64,000 nucleotides of DNA from contig NZ_CP019706.1 of assembly GCF_002101395.1 (NCBI RefSeq), forward strand, positions 248,001 through 312,000, written 5' to 3'. Of this stretch, positions 43,253 through 52,126 are shown piece by piece. The position numbers and the translations under genes were made by a program. Source of the stretch: Pantoea alhagi. Its GTDB lineage: Bacteria; Pseudomonadota; Gammaproteobacteria; Enterobacterales; Enterobacteriaceae. Below the pieces are notes generated by a model. The model did no database searches, was not told where the DNA came from, and saw only the letters and a list, made by a program, of their open reading frames with translations. Numbering within the stretch: the first letter of the stretch is position 1; every line of letters begins with the position of its first letter.

Positions 43253-43993
43253 ATGGGTATTGACTGGAACTGGGGCATTTTCTTTGAACAGGCCCCGTTT
43301 GGAAACACCACCTATCTCGGCTGGCTGTGGTCAGGATTGCAAACCACGGTCACCGTTTCGTTATGCGCCTGGATTATCGCCTTTTTCGTTGGCTCTTTTT
43401 TTGGCATTTTGCGTACGGCCCCCAACCGTCTGCTGTCAGCAATTGGCACCTGCTATGTTGAGCTGTTCCGTAATATTCCTTTAATCGTTCAGTTCTTTTT
43501 TTGGTATCTAGTGGCACCGGAACTGGTGGGTGAAGATTTAGGGATGTGGTTTAAGGCCGAACTCGATCCTAACCTGCAGTTTTTTCTCTCCTCAACGATT
43601 TGTCTTGGGCTTTTTACTGCCGCACGCGTTTGTGAACAGGTGCGCGCAGCGATTCAGTCGCTGCCGCGTGGGCAACAGAGCGCTGGCCTGGCGATGGGAT
43701 TAACGCTGCCGCAAACCTATCGTTATGTGCTGCTGCCTAACGCTTATCGCGTGATCGTACCGCCGATGACCTCTGAAATGCTGAACCTGGTAAAAAACTC
43801 CGCTATCGCCTCCACTATTGGCCTGGTGGACATGGCAGCGCAGGCGGGCAAGCTGCTGGACTATTCCGCCCACGCCTATGAATCTTTTACCGCCATCACG
43901 CTCGCCTACATCGGCATTAATCTGGTGATCATGCTGTTAATGGGCCTTGTAGAGCGCAAGGTGCGTTTGCCCGGCAATATGGGGAGTAAATGA
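43253..43993 (+). CDS. gltJ: Glutamate/aspartate ABC permease GltJ
   Basis: 246 residues, inner-membrane permease of the HisM family. Membrane spans include WSGLQTTVTVSLCAWIIAFFVG and a C-terminal group; the coupling segment is RAAIQSLPRGQQSAGLAMGL. CGGAG precedes the start, 14 bases after the SroC terminator, and it overlaps gltK by 4 bases. Confidence 0.96.
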   Translation: MGIDWNWGIFFEQAPFGNTTYLGWLWSGLQTTVTVSLCAWIIAFFVGSFFGILRTAPNRLLSAIGTCYVELFRNIPLIVQFFFWYLVAPELVGEDLGMWFKAELDPNLQFFLSSTICLGLFTAARVCEQVRAAIQSLPRGQQSAGLAMGLTLPQTYRYVLLPNAYRVIVPPMTSEMLNLVKNSAIASTIGLVDMAAQAGKLLDYSAHAYESFTAITLAYIGINLVIMLLMGLVERKVRLPGNMGSK

Positions 43994-44670
43994 TGTACGA
44001 ATTTGACTGGGCTTCGATTATCCCCAGCCTGCCTTACCTGATTAACGGCCTGGTCATTACCCTGAAAATCACCGTGACGGCAGTGGTATTTGGCATTCTC
44101 TGGGGCACTCTGCTGGCGGTAATGCGCCTCTCTACTTTTAAACCGATCAGCTGGTTTGCCAACCTGTATGTGAACCTGTTCCGCTCCGTGCCGCTGGTAA
44201 TGGTACTGCTGTGGTTTTATCTGGTGGTGCCCAGCTTTTTACAGCAGGTCCTGGGGCTCTCGCCCAAAACCGATATTCGCCTGATTTCAGCTATGGTGGC
44301 CTTTTCGCTGTTTGAAGCGGCCTACTATTCAGAAATCATCCGCGCCGGTATTCAAAGTATTTCTCGCGGTCAGTCCAGCGCAGGGCTGGCGCTCGGCATG
44401 ACGCCGCTTCAGACCATGCGGCTAATTATTCTGCCGCAGGCGTTTCGCGCCATGGTGCCACTGCTGCTGACGCAGGGCATTGTACTGTTTCAGGACACCT
44501 CGCTGGTTTATGTGTTAAGTCTGGCTGACTTTTTCCGCACCGCCACGTCGATTGGCGAGCGTGACGGTACTCAGGTAGAGATGATCCTGTTTGCCGGTCT
44601 GGTTTATTTCGTTATCAGTATTAGCGCGTCAATGCTGGTCAGCTATCTAAAAAGAAAAAGGACGGTTTAA
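43993..44670 (+). CDS. gltK: Glutamate/aspartate ABC permease GltK
   Basis: 225 residues. Start at the second of two adjacent ATG codons (43990 or 43993) because E. coli GltK begins MYEFDW. Coupling segment RAGIQSISRGQSSAGLALGM. Overlaps gltJ, and its stop abuts gltL with no gap (TAAATG). Confidence 0.95.
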   Translation: MYEFDWASIIPSLPYLINGLVITLKITVTAVVFGILWGTLLAVMRLSTFKPISWFANLYVNLFRSVPLVMVLLWFYLVVPSFLQQVLGLSPKTDIRLISAMVAFSLFEAAYYSEIIRAGIQSISRGQSSAGLALGMTPLQTMRLIILPQAFRAMVPLLLTQGIVLFQDTSLVYVLSLADFFRTATSIGERDGTQVEMILFAGLVYFVISISASMLVSYLKRKRTV

Positions 44671-45396
44671 ATGATTACCCTGAAAAACGTTTCGAAGTGG
44701 TATGGTCACTTTCAGGTGCTGACCGATTGTTCAACCCAGGTTAATAAAGGCGAAGTGGTGGTAGTGTGCGGCCCTTCCGGCTCCGGCAAATCGACGCTGA
44801 TCAAAACCGTAAACGGGCTGGAACCCATTCAGCAGGGCACCATTGAGGTCAATGGCATCCAGCTGAACAATAAAAAAACCAATCTGGCCCAGCTGCGTTC
44901 TAAAGTCGGGATGGTATTCCAGCACTTTGAGCTCTTTCCTCATCTCAGCATTCTGGAAAACCTGACGCTGGCGCAGATTAAAGTACTAAAGCGCAACAAA
45001 GAAGAGGCGCGCGACAAAGGCCAGAAACTGCTGGCGCGCGTAGGGCTCTCCGCGCATGCCAATAAATTCCCTGCTCAGCTCTCCGGCGGGCAGCAGCAGC
45101 GCGTAGCCATTGCGCGCGCGCTCTGTATGGATCCGGTCGCCATGCTGTTTGACGAGCCCACCTCGGCGCTCGATCCTGAAATGATTAACGAAGTGCTGGA
45201 TGTGATGGTGGAGCTGGCCCATGAAGGCATGACGATGATGGTGGTGACCCATGAAATGGGCTTCGCCCGTAAAGTGGCGCACCGGGTCATCTTTATGGAT
45301 GAGGGCAAAATTATTGAGGATACTCAGAAAGAGGCCTTTTTTGCCGATCCGCGCTCCGATCGCGCTAAAGACTTTCTGGCAAAAATCCTGCATTGA
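44671..45396 (+). CDS. gltL: Glutamate/aspartate ABC transporter ATPase GltL
   Basis: 241 residues. Walker A GPSGSGKST, signature LSGGQQQRVAIARAL, Walker B MLFDEPTSALDPE and the switch His in VTHEMG are all present. Energises GltJK for uptake of glutamate and aspartate. Confidence 0.97.
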   Translation: MITLKNVSKWYGHFQVLTDCSTQVNKGEVVVVCGPSGSGKSTLIKTVNGLEPIQQGTIEVNGIQLNNKKTNLAQLRSKVGMVFQHFELFPHLSILENLTLAQIKVLKRNKEEARDKGQKLLARVGLSAHANKFPAQLSGGQQQRVAIARALCMDPVAMLFDEPTSALDPEMINEVLDVMVELAHEGMTMMVVTHEMGFARKVAHRVIFMDEGKIIEDTQKEAFFADPRSDRAKDFLAKILH

Positions 45397-45443
45397 TCTT
45401 CAGGGCAGCCTGCTGGCTACCCTGCTGCGCAAAAGCATCAGGT

Positions 45444-45926
45444 TCAGGGCGTAAAAGGCTGGCGCTGGAAATGGTCATGCCCGCACTCAGGGCAAAGCGT
45501 CAGCGTCTCTGGCGTATAGATCGCCCGGGTAAAGTGGCACTTTTCACAAACCAGATTACCCAGCCCCACTACTTCGCCGCTCTGATAAACGCCATGGTGA
45601 TTCAAATCCTGGAAAATCTCACGCCACTCCAGCTGGCTTTTATCGGTGATATCAGCCAGCTCTTTCCATACGCTTTCACGAATGACACGCATAAAAACGC
45701 TGTCTGTCGGGTCACTTTCATTTTCATGATAGCTGCGGGCAAACTCCTCCAGGTCTCGCCGTACCGCTCGCGTGACTTCGTTTACCTCGTTACGTGACAG
45801 ATCGCTGTTCATCATAAGCTGCTGCCTGGCACGCTCTACCATTCCATCGATATCGCGTTCCCCCTGGGTTAAACGTTCGCTGAGCGAAGAGATCAATTGC
45901 TGATAATGCTGCGCCACCTTATTCAT
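45444..45926 (-). CDS. ybeL: YbeL family zinc-ribbon protein (DUF1451)
   Basis: 160 residues. Helical, highly charged N-terminus (residues 1-110; RLTQGERDIDGMVERARQ) and a C-terminal zinc ribbon with CEKC and CPECGHDHFQR. Function unknown. Convergent with gltL and divergent from leuS, as in E. coli. Confidence 0.94.
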   Translation of the reverse strand: MNKVAQHYQQLISSLSERLTQGERDIDGMVERARQQLMMNSDLSRNEVNEVTRAVRRDLEEFARSYHENESDPTDSVFMRVIRESVWKELADITDKSQLEWREIFQDLNHHGVYQSGEVVGLGNLVCEKCHFTRAIYTPETLTLCPECGHDHFQRQPFTP

Positions 45927-46214
45927 ATATTCTCCTGTTATCGCGATTGATGACTACGAGCCTGCGCCCTCCGCGCATTGGGTTGGTCAGCACTCTGTGT
46001 AGCGGGGTTGTCATTAATTCTAGCGCTTATCGCGGATTTACTCCGCCTGTGCCGCGATTCGCAGCAAATTCTGCAGGCATGCTTCCAGCTTGTAGAGAAA
46101 TGGCCTGCCGGTTGCCGTCAGGTGTTGTTGCAGCAAAGCCTTATCGGCTATGCTATGCGGATCTTATCTACACAGTTCAGGCTTCGCGCTATTCATAAAG
46201 GACCACAGGCTGCC

Positions 46215-48797
46215 ATGCAAGAGCAATACCGCCCGGAAGAGATCGAATCCCATGTTCAACAACACTGGGATCAACAACAGACCTTCAAAGTGACCGAAGA
46301 AGAAGGCAAAGAGAAATATTACTGCCTCTCAATGCTGCCCTATCCTTCTGGTCGCCTTCATATGGGCCATGTGCGCAACTACACCATTGGCGATGTGATT
46401 GCCCGTTACCAGCGTATGCTGGGTAAAAACGTACTGCAGCCGATCGGCTGGGATGCTTTCGGTCTGCCTGCGGAAGGCGCCGCGGTAAAAAACAAAACCG
46501 CGCCGGCGCCCTGGACCTATTCCAATATCGAATATATGAAAAACCAGCTGAAACTGCTGGGCTTTGGCTATGACTGGAGCCGTGAACTGGCTACCTGTCA
46601 GCCAGAATATTATCGCTGGGAACAGTGGTTTTTCACCAGGCTGTATGAAAAAGGCCTGGTTTATAAAAAAACTTCAGCGGTTAACTGGTGCCCCAACGAC
46701 CAAACCGTGCTGGCAAATGAGCAGGTTATTGATGGCTGCTGCTGGCGCTGCGATACCAAAGTTGAGCGTAAAGAGATCCCACAGTGGTTTATTAAAATCA
46801 CTGACTATGCCGACGAGTTGCTGAACGACCTGGACAAGCTGGAAGACTGGCCGGAACAGGTTAAAACCATGCAGCGTAACTGGATCGGGCGTTCTGAAGG
46901 AGTGGAAATCACCTTCGATGTGGACGGCAGCGAAGAGAAAGTCACCGTGTATACCACGCGTCCCGATACCTTTATGGGCGCAACCTATGTGGCGGTAGCC
47001 GCAGGTCATCCACTGGCCACTCAGGCGGCGGTGAATAATCCGGCGCTGGCTGATTTCATTGCCGAGTGCCGTAATACCAAGGTAGCGGAAGCTGAAATGG
47101 CTACCATGGAGAAAAAAGGCATGGCGACCGGCCTGTTCGCGATTCATCCGCTGAGCGGTGAAAAAGTGCCGGTTTGGGTCGCTAACTTCGTACTGATGGA
47201 GTATGGCACCGGTGCGGTAATGGCTGTTCCCGCTCACGATCAGCGCGACTGGGAATTCGCCACAAAATATGACCTGCCGATTAAACCGGTGGTGCTGAAT
47301 CTCGACGGCAGCGAGCCAGACGTCAGTGCAGCCGCCATGACCGACAAAGGCACGCTGTTTAATTCGGCTGAGTTTGACGGTCTTAGCCATGAAGCGGGAT
47401 TCAACGCCATCGCTGACCGCCTCGCAGAAAAAGGCGTGGGCGTACGTAAAGTTAACTATCGTCTGCGCGACTGGGGCGTTTCTCGTCAACGTTACTGGGG
47501 CGCGCCGATCCCGATGGTCACCCTAGAAGATGGCACGGTAATGCCAACGCCAGAAGATCAGCTGCCGGTTATCCTGCCGGAAGATGTGGTTATGGATGGC
47601 ATTACCAGCCCGATTAAGGCAGACCCGGAGTGGGCAAAAACCACCGTTAACGGCCAGCCAGCGCTGCGTGAAACTGACACCTTCGATACCTTTATGGAAT
47701 CTTCCTGGTATTACGCGCGTTACACCTGTCCCGACTACGATCAGGGCATGCTCGATCCTGCTGCGGCTAACTACTGGCTGCCGGTGGATCAATATATCGG
47801 CGGCATTGAACACGCAATCATGCATCTGATGTATTTCCGCTTCTTCCATAAGCTGCTGCGTGATGCGGGCATGGTCACCTCTGACGAACCGGCCAAACGC
47901 CTGCTGTGCCAGGGCATGGTGTTAGCGGACGCCTTCTATTATCTGGGCGAAAACGGCGAGCGTAACTGGGTTTCTCCGGTAGAGGTCACCGTTGAACGCG
48001 ATGAGAAAGGGCGTATTGTTAAGGCGACCGACGCCTCAGGCCGCGAAGTGATCTACGCGGGCATGAGCAAAATGTCAAAATCGAAAAATAACGGTATTGA
48101 CCCGCAGCTGATGGTAGAACGTTACGGCGCTGATACTGTTCGCCTGTTTATGATGTTCGCTTCACCGGCAGAGATGACACTGGAGTGGCAGGAATCAGGC
48201 GTTGAAGGCGCTAACCGTTTCCTGAAACGCGTATGGAAGCTGGCTTACGAACACAGCCAGAAAGGGGCTACCGTAGCGCTGGATATCAACAGCCTTAACG
48301 ATGACCAGAAAGCGCTGCGTCGCGATCTGCATAAAACCATCGCTAAAGTTTCTGATGATATTGGCCGCCGTCAGACCTTCAACACCGCCATTGCGGCGAT
48401 TATGGAACTGATGAACAAACTGGCGCGCGCACCGCAGGAAAGCGATCAGGATCGCGCCCTGCTGCAGGAAGCGCTGCTGGCCGTAGTGCGTATGCTCTAT
48501 CCTTTCACTCCGCACGCCAGCTTCACACTGTGGCAGGCGCTGGGTGGCGAAGGCGAAATTGACAATGCGCCGTGGCCGGTAGCCGATGAAGCCGCTATGG
48601 TGGAAGATTCAGTGCTGGTAGTGGTACAGGTTAATGGCAAAGTGCGCGGTAAAATTACCGTGCCGGCGGATGCGACTCAGGAGCAGGTTCAGGCGCTGGC
48701 TGCGCAGGAGCATCTGGTAGCGAAATACCTGGACGGCGTCACCATTCGTAAAGTGATTTACGTCCCGGGCAAACTGCTTAACCTGGTGGTAGGTTAA
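46215..48797 (+). CDS. leuS: Leucyl-tRNA synthetase
   Basis: 860 residues from MQEQYRPEEIESHVQ at 46215, the E. coli length; an open frame back to 45978 lacks homology and a ribosome-binding site. HIGH motif in PYPSGRLHMGHVRNY, CP1 editing domain (about 225-420; TTRPDTFMGATYVA), KMSKS motif MSKSKNN. First gene of the lptE-holA-nadD series. Confidence 0.97.
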   Translation: MQEQYRPEEIESHVQQHWDQQQTFKVTEEEGKEKYYCLSMLPYPSGRLHMGHVRNYTIGDVIARYQRMLGKNVLQPIGWDAFGLPAEGAAVKNKTAPAPWTYSNIEYMKNQLKLLGFGYDWSRELATCQPEYYRWEQWFFTRLYEKGLVYKKTSAVNWCPNDQTVLANEQVIDGCCWRCDTKVERKEIPQWFIKITDYADELLNDLDKLEDWPEQVKTMQRNWIGRSEGVEITFDVDGSEEKVTVYTTRPDTFMGATYVAVAAGHPLATQAAVNNPALADFIAECRNTKVAEAEMATMEKKGMATGLFAIHPLSGEKVPVWVANFVLMEYGTGAVMAVPAHDQRDWEFATKYDLPIKPVVLNLDGSEPDVSAAAMTDKGTLFNSAEFDGLSHEAGFNAIADRLAEKGVGVRKVNYRLRDWGVSRQRYWGAPIPMVTLEDGTVMPTPEDQLPVILPEDVVMDGITSPIKADPEWAKTTVNGQPALRETDTFDTFMESSWYYARYTCPDYDQGMLDPAAANYWLPVDQYIGGIEHAIMHLMYFRFFHKLLRDAGMVTSDEPAKRLLCQGMVLADAFYYLGENGERNWVSPVEVTVERDEKGRIVKATDASGREVIYAGMSKMSKSKNNGIDPQLMVERYGADTVRLFMMFASPAEMTLEWQESGVEGANRFLKRVWKLAYEHSQKGATVALDINSLNDDQKALRRDLHKTIAKVSDDIGRRQTFNTAIAAIMELMNKLARAPQESDQDRALLQEALLAVVRMLYPFTPHASFTLWQALGGEGEIDNAPWPVADEAAMVEDSVLVVVQVNGKVRGKITVPADATQEQVQALAAQEHLVAKYLDGVTIRKVIYVPGKLLNLVVG

Positions 48798-48811
48798 GTT
48801 CAGGAGGAACT

Positions 48812-49414
48812 GTGCGACATCCGATTTTTACCTTTTTACTTGGCCTGGCGGTACTGGTTACCGCCGGCTGCGGCTTCCATCTGCGCAGCACTACTCAGGT
48901 GCCGCATGAGCTGCGTACCCTGGTATTGCAAAGCAGCGATCCCTATGGTCCGTTAGCGCGCACGGTGCGTCAGCAGCTACGCCTGAATAACATTACGATT
49001 GTAGAAGCAGAGAACGCGGGCACCCGCACCGATCTGCCTACCCTGCGCCTGGCAGCAGAACGTCAGGGTCAGGATACGGCATCGGTGTTCCAGAACGGCG
49101 TCACGGCGGAGTATTCCATGGTAATGACCGTCAGCGCTCAGGTGGTTATTCCTGGCAAGGGGATCTACCCGATCAGCGCAACGACTTATCGCTCATTCGT
49201 GGATAACCCGCTGGCAGCGCTGGCGAAAGATGCCGAGCAAATCATCATCCGTGATGAGATGCGTCAGCGTGTCGCGGAGCAACTGGTCCGTAAGCTGCTG
49301 ACAGTACACACTGCCCAGCTAAATGATAAAGAGACGCTGCCGTCACCCGATGTGCTGGCACCGGGTGAAGATTCACCGGAAGTCTCCTCCTCTTCGGCTA
49401 CCAGCCTGCAATGA
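48812..49414 (+). CDS. lptE: LPS-assembly lipoprotein LptE
   Basis: 200 residues, GTG start with AGGAGG upstream. Lipoprotein signal with lipobox LVTAGC (Cys20). It plugs the LptD outer-membrane pore to place lipopolysaccharide. Pro/Ser-rich C-terminal tail. Overlaps holA by 4 bases. Confidence 0.95.
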   Translation: MRHPIFTFLLGLAVLVTAGCGFHLRSTTQVPHELRTLVLQSSDPYGPLARTVRQQLRLNNITIVEAENAGTRTDLPTLRLAAERQGQDTASVFQNGVTAEYSMVMTVSAQVVIPGKGIYPISATTYRSFVDNPLAALAKDAEQIIIRDEMRQRVAEQLVRKLLTVHTAQLNDKETLPSPDVLAPGEDSPEVSSSSATSLQ

Positions 49415-50442
49415 TCAGGATTTACCCTGAGCAACTCCGCACGCAGCTCCATGAGGGGCTGCGTGCCTGTTATCTGCTAATGGGCAATGAACCGCTGCTG
49501 CTGCAGGAGAGCCATGATGTCATCAAGGCCAGTGCGCAGCAGCAGGGGTTTATTGAACATTTCAGCGTGGTGCTGGATAACCAGACCGACTGGGACAGCG
49601 TATTTAGCAACTGTCAGGCGATGAGCCTGTTTGCCAGTCGCCAGACGCTGACCTTAACGCTGCCGGAAAATGGTCCCAACGCAGCGATGGCCAGCCAGCT
49701 GGAAAAGTTAAGTACGCTGCTGCATGACGATATTCTGCCCATTATTATCGGCAACAGGCTGACCAAAGCGCAGGAAAACAGCGCCTGGTTTAAATCACTC
49801 AGCGCCCAGGCGGTGCTGGTGCCCTGCGCAACGCCTGAGCATGCCCAGCTTCCGCGCTGGGTTGCCGCGCGTGCCAAAAGCATGCAGCTGGATTTGGATG
49901 AAGCTGCCTGTCAGCTGCTGTGCTACTGCTATGAAGGGAATCTGCTGGCGCTGGCGCAGGCTCTGGAACGTTTATCACTGCTCTGGCCGGACGGCAAACT
50001 CACGCTGCCGCGTGTGGAGCAGGCGGTCAGCGATGCGGCGCACTTTACGCCTTTTCACTGGGTTGATGCATTGCTGGCGGGGAAAAGTAAACGCGCCCTG
50101 CATATTCTTCGGCAGCTTGCCGCCGAAGAAAGTGAACCGGTGATTTTAATTCGTACCTTGCAGCGTGAATTGCTGCTGCTGTTGACGCTACAGCGCCAGC
50201 AGAGCAATGTTCCGCTGCGAACCCTGTTCGATCAGCATCGCGTATGGCAAAATCGTCGCGCTCTGTTCAGCGAAGCGCTGCAACGCCTGACGTTAGTGCA
50301 GATCCGTCAGGCTATTCAGCTGTTAACGCGCCTGGAAATCACTCTTAAACAGGATTACGGCCAGCGGCTGTGGCCGGAGATAGAAACCCTCTCGCTGCTG
50401 CTGTGTAATAAAGCCCTTCCTGCGGAATTAGGCGAATTTTAA
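49411..50442 (+). CDS. holA: DNA polymerase III subunit delta
   Basis: 343 residues, the clamp-loader subunit that opens the beta clamp. Contains the N-terminal MGNEPLLLQESHDVI clamp-binding region, the middle AAA+-like domain and C-terminal collar helices. Its stop directly abuts the nadD start (TAAATG). Confidence 0.96.
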   Translation: MIRIYPEQLRTQLHEGLRACYLLMGNEPLLLQESHDVIKASAQQQGFIEHFSVVLDNQTDWDSVFSNCQAMSLFASRQTLTLTLPENGPNAAMASQLEKLSTLLHDDILPIIIGNRLTKAQENSAWFKSLSAQAVLVPCATPEHAQLPRWVAARAKSMQLDLDEAACQLLCYCYEGNLLALAQALERLSLLWPDGKLTLPRVEQAVSDAAHFTPFHWVDALLAGKSKRALHILRQLAAEESEPVILIRTLQRELLLLLTLQRQQSNVPLRTLFDQHRVWQNRRALFSEALQRLTLVQIRQAIQLLTRLEITLKQDYGQRLWPEIETLSLLLCNKALPAELGEF

Positions 50443-51087
50443 ATGGCTTCTCTGCATGCGCTCTTTGGCGGCACCTTTGATCCAATCCATTACGGCCATC
50501 TGAAAACCGTTCAGGCACTGGCGCAGGAGGTCAGTTTACATCAGGTTACGCTGCTGCCGAATAATGTCCCGCCGCATCGCCCTCAGCCTGAAGCCAGCGC
50601 CGCGCAACGCGTTGCAATGGTCAGGCTGGCGATTGCCGATCGTCCGTTGTTTAACCTTGATACGCGCGAGCTGGAACGTCAGACCCCTTCCTATACGGTG
50701 GAAACGCTGGAGCAGCTACGCGCTGAACGCGGGACGCATCAGCCGCTGGCCTTTATCATTGGTCAGGACTCACTGCTTAGCCTGCATAAATGGCATCGCT
50801 GGCAACAGCTAATGGATCTTTGTCATCTGCTGGTTTGCCAGCGCCCAGGCTACGCTCGCGCGATGCCGACGCCAGCGCTTCAGGAGTGGCTTGAGCAGCA
50901 TCAGACAGCAGACGCCTCAGCTTTACATCAGCAGCCTGCCGGCCTGATTTGGCTGGCGGATACGCCGCTGGTGCCGGTTTCCGCTACCGATATTCGTCGC
51001 CGTCGTCATCAGGGGCTCTCCTGTGAAGATTTGCTTCCGCCCGCGGTTATCGACTATATCAATCATCAGGGCTTATACACTAAATAA
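50443..51087 (+). CDS. nadD: Nicotinate-nucleotide adenylyltransferase
   Basis: Makes deamido-NAD from nicotinate mononucleotide and ATP. 214 residues with the nucleotide-binding motif GGTFDPIHYGHL and the C-terminal SATDIRRRR motif (ISxTxxR type). In E. coli cobC follows; here a repeat element stands in the gap to rsfS. Confidence 0.96.
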   Translation: MASLHALFGGTFDPIHYGHLKTVQALAQEVSLHQVTLLPNNVPPHRPQPEASAAQRVAMVRLAIADRPLFNLDTRELERQTPSYTVETLEQLRAERGTHQPLAFIIGQDSLLSLHKWHRWQQLMDLCHLLVCQRPGYARAMPTPALQEWLEQHQTADASALHQQPAGLIWLADTPLVPVSATDIRRRRHQGLSCEDLLPPAVIDYINHQGLYTK

Positions 51088-51203
51088 TTCGAGTTGCAGG
51101 AAGGCAGCGACGCAGGAAGCCCCCGGGAGCTTACACCAGTAAGTGACTGGGGTGAGCGAGTCATGCCAACGCGCATGCAACTTGAAGTATGACGAGTATA
51201 TAT
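51088..51203. repeat. Enterobacterial intergenic palindromic repeat (MITE-like)
   Basis: About 116 bases. Terminal arms TTCGAGTTGCA (51088-51098) and TGCAACTTGAA (51176-51186) are inverted with one mismatch; inside is a small stem CTTAC/GTAAG (51130-51143). The form GAGTTGCAGGAAGGC...GCATGCAACTTGAAGTATGACG is one I recall as scattered through intergenic regions of Serratia, Pectobacterium, Pantoea and Erwinia. No coding capacity. One copy seen in this window. Confidence 0.7.
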
Positions 51204-51300
51204 CGCCCTTGATAAGCGCATGTTATACTGCGCCGCTCAATTTTTCAGGCGCCGCAAAGCGCGTTTGACAGACAACAGAAACGCTTAAAAGGTGAACCTT

Positions 51301-51618
51301 TTGCAAGGTAAAGAACTCCAAGATTTCGTTATTGATAAGATTGATGATCTGAAAGGTCAGGACATTATTGCTATCAACGTGCAGGGCAAATCCAGCATTA
51401 CCGATTGTATGATCATCTGTACCGGCACCTCTTCCCGTCACGTGATGTCTATTGCCGATCACGTTATGGAAGAGTCCCGCGCTGCGGGCCTGATCCCGCT
51501 TGGCGTGGAAGGGAAAAACGTTGCCGACTGGGTGGTAGTCGACCTCGGTGAAATTATTGTTCACGTCATGCAGGAAGAGAGTCGTCACCTGTATGAGCTG
51601 GAAAAGCTCTGGAGTTAA
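51301..51618 (+). CDS. rsfS: Ribosome silencing factor RsfS
   Basis: Binds L14 of the large ribosomal subunit and blocks subunit joining in starvation. 105 residues from the TTG at 51301, which has AAAGG 8 bases upstream and matches the E. coli start; a GTG at 51292 is possible but touches the ribosome-binding site. Core segments DLKGQDIIAINVQGKSSITDCMI and CTGTSSRHVMSIADHVME. Confidence 0.93.
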   Translation: MQGKELQDFVIDKIDDLKGQDIIAINVQGKSSITDCMIICTGTSSRHVMSIADHVMEESRAAGLIPLGVEGKNVADWVVVDLGEIIVHVMQEESRHLYELEKLWS

Positions 51619-51621
51619 GTC

Positions 51622-52092
51622 GTGAAGTTGCAGCTTGTTGCCGTAGGCACCAAAATGCCGGACTGGGTTCAAACCGGCTTTATGGAATACCTGCGTCGCT
51701 TTCCAAAAGATATGCCGCTGGAGTTGACCGAAGTCACTGCCGGCAAGCGCGGTAAAAACGCGGATATCAAACGCATTCTTGAAAAAGAAGGGGAAGCGAT
51801 GCTGGCTGCCGTCGGCAAGGGTAACCGTATTGTGACGCTGGATATTCCCGGACAGCCCTGGGAAACGCCACAGCTTGCCCAACAGCTGGAGCGCTGGAAG
51901 CAGGATGGCCGCGATGTCAGCCTGCTGATTGGCGGCCCGGAAGGGTTGTCGCCAGCCTGCAAAGCTGCAGCGGAACAGAGCTGGTCTCTTTCAGCGCTTA
52001 CGCTGCCTCATCCGCTGGTACGCGTGTTGGTTGCAGAAAGCCTGTATCGTGCATGGAGCATTACTGCGAATCATCCTTATCATCGTGAATAA
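51622..52092 (+). CDS. rlmH: 23S rRNA pseudouridine-1915 N3-methyltransferase
   Basis: 156 residues, SPOUT-class methyltransferase. GTG start 3 bases after rsfS. Family segments KMPDWVQTGF, LIGGPEGLSP (cofactor knot) and SLSALTLPHPLVRVLVAESLYRAW. Confidence 0.96.
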   Translation: MKLQLVAVGTKMPDWVQTGFMEYLRRFPKDMPLELTEVTAGKRGKNADIKRILEKEGEAMLAAVGKGNRIVTLDIPGQPWETPQLAQQLERWKQDGRDVSLLIGGPEGLSPACKAAAEQSWSLSALTLPHPLVRVLVAESLYRAWSITANHPYHRE

Positions 52093-52126
52093 TCCGATAA
52101 GGCCAAACGGACATCTCAAACAGCGG

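Noticed and set aside
45978..46214. 79-codon N-terminal extension of leuS
   Set aside because: E. coli LeuS starts at the equivalent of 46215 and the extension has no homology or ribosome-binding site.
51929..52126. N-terminal extension of mrdA overlapping rlmH
   Set aside because: It lies out of frame inside rlmH; PBP2 homology begins at 52127.
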